Below are positions 31,518 to 36,699 of a DNA stretch of 36,699 bases, piece after piece. A model generated the notes under the pieces. That model was not told the origin of the DNA. It saw only the letters and a program-made list of their open reading frames with translations, and did not search any database. Location: contig JANWLQ010000005.1 of assembly GCA_025450725.1 (NCBI GenBank), positions 1 to 36,699 of the forward strand, written 5' to 3'. This DNA is from Terriglobales bacterium. GTDB lineage: Bacteria; Acidobacteriota; Terriglobia; Terriglobales; SCQP01. Each line of letters starts with the position of its first letter. Position 1 is the stretch's first letter. A program made the translations under genes and the position numbers.

Positions 31518-32966
31518 TCAGGCCGAAGTGGGCTCCAGGCGAAAGCCCTGATGCACGATGCGCAAGGCGGGAACCAGGAACAGGCAAGCGATGGCGAGTG
31601 CAATGGGGGTGCGCCATTGGGCCCAGGGCGTCACCGGAAGAATCCGCACCACGGCCACGGCGACCAGCGCCCAGCCGAGGACCCAGCGGTTGGTCTTGCT
31701 CCAACGCAGGGGAACCTCACGCCCGAGGGCATATCTAACGATCAGGTAGTAGACGATGTAGGCCACCAGGTAGGCAATTCCGATGCCCGCCAGCCCCCAG
31801 AGCTTCATGCCCACCCAAGAAGCCAGCAGCAGGGCGACGCCGCCGCTCAGTTCGGTCCAGAAAAACACAGAGCTTCCGCATTGCGCCAGGATGGCAAACG
31901 ACATGGTCCAGCTAGAGAGCTTGAATACATCACCGATTAACTGCCATTCCAGCAGGGTGGCGGCGGGCATGAAGGCGGGCGTAAACAGAATGGGAATGAT
32001 GTGGGGAACCAGCGCCAGCATGCCCAAGATGATGGGCAGGGCGAGCAGGAGCGTGATGCGGTGCTGTTCGTTGATTAAGCGCGCCAACTCGGGGCGATTG
32101 CCGCCGGCCGCGACCATGCGGGGATAATAATCCTGGGCCATGGCGGTGAGCAGGAATCCGACATAGGTGACGGTTATCAGGGCTGCCGCCCGATAAAATC
32201 CGACATTCTCGGGGCCGAGCATGCGGAGCACCAGGAACGGCAAGGCCAACTGCACGCCCGTACCGGCGAGCATGCTGGCGGCATAGGGCGCGCCAAAGCG
32301 GAGCAGGGGCGAGAAGGCGGAACTACGGAGGGAGGGCAGGCGAGTTTGGGCGCTGATGCCAAGACTTTTCTGCTGCAACCACCACTGCGCCGCCAGACAG
32401 TTGGCGAGCGCCAGCGCCAGGACGGCAAACGGAATGCCGGCCTCGCGCCAGCGCGCGATCAAGGCAATGCCGAGGGTTGCGCCCAGAACCGCTCCGGTCA
32501 TGCTCACGGCGGCCAGCGCCTTTACTTGATGATGGGCGTTGAGGGTTCCGAGTTGAACATCATAGATGACGGTGCAGGCCAGTGCCATACCGATCACCGC
32601 CATCTCCCAGCGGGGCACCTGAAGGTCGAACAGCATCCGGTCGATGCCGGTGCGGAAGAGTATGAAGATCAGGGCCGCGAAGATGGCCAATAGGCAAGCC
32701 AGCGTGGTGGCGGCACGCTGACGGTCGGCGGCGGCGTCGACCTCGCCGGAGGCAACCAACTGTGCGCTGGTGCGAACCAGCGCCGTTCCGATCCCGCTGG
32801 CAGCAAAGAGGGTAGCGATGCGGAGAAGGCTTTGCTCCAACCCCAGGATGCCGTAACCGCTGGGGCCCAGGAAATACGCCCAAACCTTGGCGGAAAGCGC
32901 TCCCATTAGGATGGTAACGGTGGTTCCGCCACTCAGAATGGCAGTTGCTCGTACGATTGACTTCAC
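31518..32966 (-). CDS. Lipid-linked oligosaccharide flippase (Wzx-like)
   Basis: 482-aa multi-pass membrane protein of the MOP/Wzx superfamily with about 12-14 helices. The N-terminal ILSGGTTVTILMGALSAKVWAYFLGPSGYGILGLEQSLLR is the typical polysaccharide-exporter start. AAALITVTYVGFLLTAMAQDYYPRM and EWQLIGDVFKLSSWTMSFAIL match later repeats. It would flip undecaprenyl-PP-linked repeat units to the periplasm for the ligase/polymerase. The start is GTG at 32966 in a GTGA overlap with the preceding glycosyltransferase stop. The next gene (GNAT) is 206 bp away, the largest break in this part of the cluster. Confidence 0.92.
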   Translation of the reverse strand: MKSIVRATAILSGGTTVTILMGALSAKVWAYFLGPSGYGILGLEQSLLRIATLFAASGIGTALVRTSAQLVASGEVDAAADRQRAATTLACLLAIFAALIFILFRTGIDRMLFDLQVPRWEMAVIGMALACTVIYDVQLGTLNAHHQVKALAAVSMTGAVLGATLGIALIARWREAGIPFAVLALALANCLAAQWWLQQKSLGISAQTRLPSLRSSAFSPLLRFGAPYAASMLAGTGVQLALPFLVLRMLGPENVGFYRAAALITVTYVGFLLTAMAQDYYPRMVAAGGNRPELARLINEQHRITLLLALPIILGMLALVPHIIPILFTPAFMPAATLLEWQLIGDVFKLSSWTMSFAILAQCGSSVFFWTELSGGVALLLASWVGMKLWGLAGIGIAYLVAYIVYYLIVRYALGREVPLRWSKTNRWVLGWALVAVAVVRILPVTPWAQWRTPIALAIACLFLVPALRIVHQGFRLEPTSA

Positions 32967-33982
32967 GTGGGGGGCAAGGTCTCCGGACCGGGCGGAGCGG
33001 TGCTGACCACGGCGGGCGGGCGGCGGTCGGCGTGCCGGCCATCCGGGAACTTGAGGGACAAATCATAGAGGAACCGATTCGTCCGTTCCAGCGCGACGAC
33101 GAAGGCCATGACCGGATAGGCGCGCCATTTCGGGGCTCCGCGGAAGCGGGCGAGGAATCCGTGCATCCGGAGGTGGCGTCCGGCGAAGCCGCCAAAGGCG
33201 GGGGCGTTGCGGGCCGCGGTCACAAACAACGCCTCGATAATTTTCCATCGCGACCGAAAAATGGAGTTGGCTCCATGGACGCGGTAGTTGGCGACATAGG
33301 CGTCGATGAAGTCCAGCCGTTGACTGGAGGCAAGGCGCAAGTAAATGTCCCAGTCCTCGGCGGCCAAATCCTCGCTGTAGCCGCCCAGGCTGGCAAAGGC
33401 TTCGCGCCGCAATAACATCACCGGACCCGGAATGCCCCAGCGGAAAACCAGCGTGGCGGACAGGCGCTGAGGATGCAGGAGATCCGACTTGCGAATTTTC
33501 TTTTGGCGGTACATGCCTTCGATGCCGCTATCCCAAAGACGGCGGCCGTAGGCATCAATGACACGGCAGTCGGCGAAGGTGGCCCACAACTCCGGATTTT
33601 CTTCCAGGTGACGGACGCGCACGTGAAGTCCCTGGGGGAGCAGCTCATCGTCGGCGGCGATGGGTGCGTAGTAGCGGCCGTGAGCCCAGGCGATGGCCTG
33701 ATTGAGGTTCTTGCCGATGCCGCGATTCTGAGGGCAGCGGTGGAAGGTAACAGAGAGTTTCAAATGGGCATGAGCCTGCAACCAGTGCTCGACGCGAAGA
33801 ACGGAGCCGTCGCGGGAACAGTCATCGATGATGATCCATTCGAGCGCCGGGTATGCGGTCGCCAAGATGCTGTCGAGGCAGCGCTCGACGTACTGCTCCT
33901 GGTTGAACACCAACACCACCACGGTCACCAAGGGCCAAGCCTCGGCGGCGGGCGGCGTCCCGAAACTGGCGTGATCAGGCAT
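32963..33982 (-). CDS. Family 2 glycosyltransferase
   Basis: 339-aa GT-A enzyme starting MPDHASFG. LVTVVVLVFNQEQYVERCLDSIL opens the fold. IIIDDCSRDGSVLRVEHWL is the nucleotide region, APIAADDELLP carries the D-D metal motif, and GGYSEDLAAEDWDIYLRL is the acceptor-side Glu-Asp motif. It would add one residue of the repeat unit; donor and acceptor are unknown. The start at ATG 33982 overlaps the aminotransferase stop by 8 bp. The stop overlaps the flippase start. Its coupling to the aminotransferase makes the acylated amino sugar a plausible donor, but this is only positional. Confidence 0.9.
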   Translation of the reverse strand: MPDHASFGTPPAAEAWPLVTVVVLVFNQEQYVERCLDSILATAYPALEWIIIDDCSRDGSVLRVEHWLQAHAHLKLSVTFHRCPQNRGIGKNLNQAIAWAHGRYYAPIAADDELLPQGLHVRVRHLEENPELWATFADCRVIDAYGRRLWDSGIEGMYRQKKIRKSDLLHPQRLSATLVFRWGIPGPVMLLRREAFASLGGYSEDLAAEDWDIYLRLASSQRLDFIDAYVANYRVHGANSIFRSRWKIIEALFVTAARNAPAFGGFAGRHLRMHGFLARFRGAPKWRAYPVMAFVVALERTNRFLYDLSLKFPDGRHADRRPPAVVSTAPPGPETLPPT

Positions 33983-35159
33983 GGTGCGGTACAGCGGCTT
34001 TGGCCAAAGCGCGGCAAAAACCTTGGGAATGGGCGGCGTGACCGGCGCAGAACTCAGCCACGGCGTCGGCCACACGGCGAAGCTCGTCCGGGCTCAGGTG
34101 GGGACCCATGGGCAGGCTCACAACGGTTTCCGCCAACTGCTGAGCGCGGGGGAAATCCAGGGGGTTCAAGCCGGCGTAGGCGGGGGTACGATGCGGCGGG
34201 AGCGGGTAATGCACCAGGGTATCGATGCCGCGCTGTTGCAGCCAATGGCGAAGGCAATCGCGGTGAGGGTGGCAAACGACATACAGGTGCCAGACGGGAT
34301 CGGTCGCCGGGGAGGGAGTGGGACAATCAAGTTCGGCCAAGCCGGTCAAAGCTGACGCATAGGCAACCGCGCGCTTCCGGCGGCGCTGATTCCATTCCGG
34401 CAAGCAGGCCAGGCGGACGCGCAGAAATGCGGCTTGCAGTTCTCCCAGGCGGGAATTAAATCCGAGTTCGAGATGTTCGTATTTGCGCACGCCGCCGTAG
34501 TTGCGCAGGGCACGGAGCCGTTCGGCCAGTCGAGCGTCATTGGTGGTTACGGCGCCGCCGTCGCCAAAAGCGCCCAGGTTTTTGCCGGGATAAAAACTGA
34601 ATGCGGCCAAGCCTCCCCATCCGCCCACGATGCGGCCAGCGACGCGAGCGCCGTGCGCCTGGGCGGCATCTTCCAGGACGTGCAGGCCTCGCCGGGCGGC
34701 GAAGTGTTGGATGGCCGGCATATCGGCGGGCTCGCCATAGAGGTGCACGGGAATGATGGCCCGCGTGCGCGGGGTGCAAGCGGCCTCGAGGCGCTCGGGG
34801 TCCAGATTAAATCCGCGCGGAGACACGTCCACCGGCACCGGCCGAGCGCCCACCTGGCTGACGGCCAGGAAGGTGGCAATGAAAGTATGGGCCGGCACCA
34901 GCACCTCATCACCGGGGCCGATGTCGAGCACCCGCAAGGACAGTTGGAGCGCGTCGAGTCCACTGGCGACGCCGATGCAGTGGCGCACGTCGCAGGCGGC
35001 GGCAAATTCGGTTTCGAATTGTTCCAGCTCCGGTCCGAGGAGAAAGCGTCCCGAATCCATGACCCGCGCGTAGGCGGCGTCCAAGTCGGGCCGCAGTTCG
35101 CGAATCATGGAGGCGAAATTCAGGAATGGGACGGGCGTGGCGGCGGGGCTAGGGCTCAT
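33975..35159 (-). CDS. DegT/DnrJ/EryC1 sugar 3-aminotransferase (FdtB/QdtB-like)
   Basis: PLP-dependent aminotransferase of 394 aa that moves an amino group from glutamate to a dTDP-3-keto-6-deoxyhexose. Marks: VPFLNFASMIRELRPDLDAAY, DSGRFLLGPELEQFE, GVASGLDALQLSLR, VPVHLYGEPADM-type loop, LEDAAQAHGA, and the PLP-Lys in AFSFYPGKNLGAFGDGGAV. RNYGGVRKYEHLELGFNSRLGELQAAFL is typical of sugar aminotransferases. The start is ATG 35159 (MSPSPAAT), with a 4-bp overlap with the ketoisomerase gene. Pairing with an FdtA/QdtA-type ketoisomerase assigns it to the 3-amino position; galacto or gluco outcome depends on the ketoisomerase. Confidence 0.9.
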   Translation of the reverse strand: MSPSPAATPVPFLNFASMIRELRPDLDAAYARVMDSGRFLLGPELEQFETEFAAACDVRHCIGVASGLDALQLSLRVLDIGPGDEVLVPAHTFIATFLAVSQVGARPVPVDVSPRGFNLDPERLEAACTPRTRAIIPVHLYGEPADMPAIQHFAARRGLHVLEDAAQAHGARVAGRIVGGWGGLAAFSFYPGKNLGAFGDGGAVTTNDARLAERLRALRNYGGVRKYEHLELGFNSRLGELQAAFLRVRLACLPEWNQRRRKRAVAYASALTGLAELDCPTPSPATDPVWHLYVVCHPHRDCLRHWLQQRGIDTLVHYPLPPHRTPAYAGLNPLDFPRAQQLAETVVSLPMGPHLSPDELRRVADAVAEFCAGHAAHSQGFCRALAKAAVPHHA

Positions 35160-35638
35160 AGGGAGTTCGGCTGCAGGCCGCGGCAAGTAGAAAGAAATTC
35201 GGCGTAATCACGAATATAGTCCGACTCCTCGTAGACTCTCGAAGCGAGGACCATGCAGGTGGAGCCCGAGGAGAAGTTGTCCAGCTCCCGCCAAATCATG
35301 GGGCACATGTACAGGCCGACATAGGACCGGTTGAGGTGGACGGTGCGGCGGTTGCGGCCGTCATCGAGATGGACATCAAAGCTGCCGGCAATCGCAATCA
35401 GGAGTTGTTGCAGATGGCGGTGACCGTGACCGGCGCGTTGGGCGCCGCCGGGGACATCGTAGAGATAGTAGATGCGGGCAATCGAGAAGGGAACGTTGCG
35501 ATTGCCTTCAATAAACGTGAGATTCCCGCGCGCGTCCTGAATCCGGGGCAGATCCACGAGCTGGCATTCATCCACGTGCCCGAGGCGCAGTTGGGGATGG
35601 GGCTCAGGGGCGGATTGGGTGGCAATGGAGGCAGTCAT
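35156..35638 (-). CDS. dTDP-4-keto-6-deoxyglucose 3,4-ketoisomerase (FdtA/QdtA-type cupin)
   Basis: 160-aa cupin converting dTDP-4-keto-6-deoxyglucose to the 3-keto isomer. The family sequence is very clear: ARGNLTFIEGNRNVPFSIAR, IYYLYDVPGGAQRAGHGHRH with the catalytic His pair, QQLLIAIAGSFDVHLDDG, and YMCPMIWRELDNFSSGSTC. The start is ATG 35638 (MTASIATQ); the track's 37 extra residues come from the gap after the phosphoglycosyltransferase. FdtA (toward Fuc3N) and QdtA (toward Qui3N) differ by few residues and I cannot tell them apart by eye. Substrate would come from rfbA and rfbB 16 kb away. Confidence 0.93.
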   Translation of the reverse strand: MTASIATQSAPEPHPQLRLGHVDECQLVDLPRIQDARGNLTFIEGNRNVPFSIARIYYLYDVPGGAQRAGHGHRHLQQLLIAIAGSFDVHLDDGRNRRTVHLNRSYVGLYMCPMIWRELDNFSSGSTCMVLASRVYEESDYIRDYAEFLSTCRGLQPNSL

Positions 35639-35681
35639 GGTCGGGAGGCGGCGCTCGGGCCTGGGCGCGGGGAAAGCAAAA

Positions 35682-36699
35682 TCAGGCGCTCTTACCCCGG
35701 GCTTGCGGGGCAGGGTTGGTGGGCAGAACGGCCGCGGCTGGCCGAGCATTTTGGGGGGGATCGGCTCTGCGCGGCTCCCGGCACCGGCGCAGTACCGTCA
35801 CCACCGTATAGAGCAGAAAAATCCAGTCTTGCAAGGGGGACCAATGGGAAACGTACATCAGGTCGTAGCGACTTTTTTCGGCGGACGAGTGGTGCTCGCG
35901 CAGGCCGTGGACCTGGGCCAACCCGGTGAGCCCGGGCTTGACCAAGAGCCGGCGCCGTTCCCAGTCGGAATAGTGTTTGACGCGCGCGATTGGCTCGGGG
36001 CGGGGGCCGACGATGCTCATTTCACCGCGCAACACGTTCCAGACCTGGGGAAGCTCGGTGAGACTCAGGCGGTTTAACCACACTTCCAGCCCGCGGGTGG
36101 GGTGCCGGTCCACATTCAGACGGTACATGAGGAAGGGCTTGCCCTCGAATCCGCAACGCTGGTCGGTGCGAAATGCGCGCCCGGTGGTGACCTTCACCAA
36201 GGCGGCGCACACCAAAGTGAGCGGGAGGACAACGGGCAAGGTGGCCAAGCCGAGCAGCAAGTCGGCGGTCCGCTTCACGAAACGTCCGCCTTGGGAGAGG
36301 GTCGGTTCGGTGACCGTGATCAAAGGCAGGCCGGCCACGTTGGCCAATTCGGTGCGAGCGGCATCGAGTTGGTATAGATACGGCACGATGCGAACCTTGA
36401 TGCCGCGTTGCCGAGCCTGGGTCAGCAGGGCCATCCATTCCGGCGCCATGTTCTCGGGCAGGCAAGCGATGAGTTCGTCAATGTCGAGCTTGTGGAGATG
36501 ATCGAGCAACTCCAGGCTGGTGTGACTGGTGGCGGCGGGAGCCCCGGAGGTGGCCACGACCACGGCATCGGTGGCGGCCAGGCCGACCAGGCGATAGAGC
36601 GGACTGCGGCTGAGACGCAGCGCGACCTCGTCGATCAGCCGGTCGGACCCGATCAGGACGACGCGGCGGACGATGCCGCGGGGGGGCTTGCGGTAAATC
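35682..36699 (-). CDS. Polyprenyl glycosylphosphotransferase (WbaP/WcaJ-like), 5' partial, altered active site
   Basis: The frame stays open from the listed start (36563) to the window's right edge, reading RRVVLIGSDRLIDEVALRLS, a CoA_binding_3-type nucleotide fold, so the gene is truncated by the window. The C-terminal sugar-transferase domain begins at GRFVKRTADLLLGLATLPVVL (the membrane re-entrant helix region). It has NVLRGEMSIVGPRPEP and LLVKPGLTGLAQVHG. It would place the first sugar 1-phosphate on undecaprenyl phosphate. The catalytic SLDEL segment reads SLTEL here: the nucleophilic Asp is Thr. The K-x-R-S-M segment reads YRLNVD, and the loop between them is short. It may be weakly active or inactive. 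The tail is low-complexity. Confidence 0.85.
   Translation of the reverse strand, partial: IYRKPPRGIVRRVVLIGSDRLIDEVALRLSRSPLYRLVGLAATDAVVVATSGAPAATSHTSLELLDHLHKLDIDELIACLPENMAPEWMALLTQARQRGIKVRIVPYLYQLDAARTELANVAGLPLITVTEPTLSQGGRFVKRTADLLLGLATLPVVLPLTLVCAALVKVTTGRAFRTDQRCGFEGKPFLMYRLNVDRHPTRGLEVWLNRLSLTELPQVWNVLRGEMSIVGPRPEPIARVKHYSDWERRRLLVKPGLTGLAQVHGLREHHSSAEKSRYDLMYVSHWSPLQDWIFLLYTVVTVLRRCREPRRADPPQNARPAAAVLPTNPAPQARGKSA

Overview
The window is a high-GC bacterial chromosome segment that is almost entirely a surface-polysaccharide (LPS O-antigen or capsule type) biosynthesis locus. ADP-heptose genes, a Wzx flippase, an O-antigen ligase/polymerase family protein and a polyprenyl glycosylphosphotransferase point to a Gram-negative, LPS-type envelope. 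Frequent TTG/GTG starts in overlapping genes, DUF4097, and large exported proteins with carbohydrate-binding-like repeats suggest a soil lineage such as Acidobacteriota. That placement is inference; no rRNA or marker gene is present.

Layout. 1-1.9 kb (+ strand): the 3' part of a beta-hydroxyacid dehydrogenase and a secreted DUF4097 protein. 1.9-5.6 kb (- strand): rfbD, gmhA, a tRNA-Met(CAU), a strong terminator, the heptose kinase rfaE1 and the epimerase hldD. 5.7-9.6 kb: a small HTH protein and a 1073-aa exported beta-helix-like protein. 9.7-12.0 kb: the C-terminal remnant of GDP-mannose 4,6-dehydratase, split by a complete IS1595-like element. The element has imperfect 24-bp inverted repeats and a perfect 8-bp target duplication, and it carries two passenger ORFs plus a frameshifted transposase. 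12.0-20.3 kb (- strand): rfbA-rfbB (dTDP-glucose branch), rfbF-SDR-rfbG-rfbC-like (CDP-glucose branch), a membrane-anchored TPR protein and an O-antigen ligase/polymerase. 20.5-22.3 kb (+ strand): a second exported protein sharing a domain with the 1073-aa protein. 22.4-36.7 kb (- strand): a tightly overlapped block with glycosyltransferases, flippase, FdtA/QdtA ketoisomerase, FdtB/QdtB aminotransferase, phosphoglycosyltransferase and a cassette for making an acyl group. The cassette holds a GNAT, two acyl carrier proteins, two SDR reductases (one fused to a MaoC hydratase), a KAS III, a metallo-beta-lactamase-fold hydrolase, an FkbH-type HAD protein and an AMP-forming ligase.

How it may work together (inference). 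RfbA/RfbB make dTDP-4-keto-6-deoxyglucose, which feeds dTDP-L-rhamnose (RfbC, RfbD) and a 3-amino-3,6-dideoxyhexose (FdtA/FdtB-type enzymes). The ACP/KAS III/reductase/hydratase genes would build a non-standard acyl group, for example a hydroxyacyl or glyceryl group, for the GNAT to place on the amino sugar. RfbF/RfbG and a linked SDR would supply a CDP-linked 6-deoxyhexose. Glycosyltransferases, Wzx and the ligase/polymerase would assemble and export the repeat unit. The GDP-mannose branch has been lost here.

The most notable signals are the acylation cassette, the IS whose two ends each carry an inward promoter placed for leaderless translation of a transposase and of a passenger membrane protein, and a phosphoglycosyltransferase in which the expected nucleophilic Asp is Thr.
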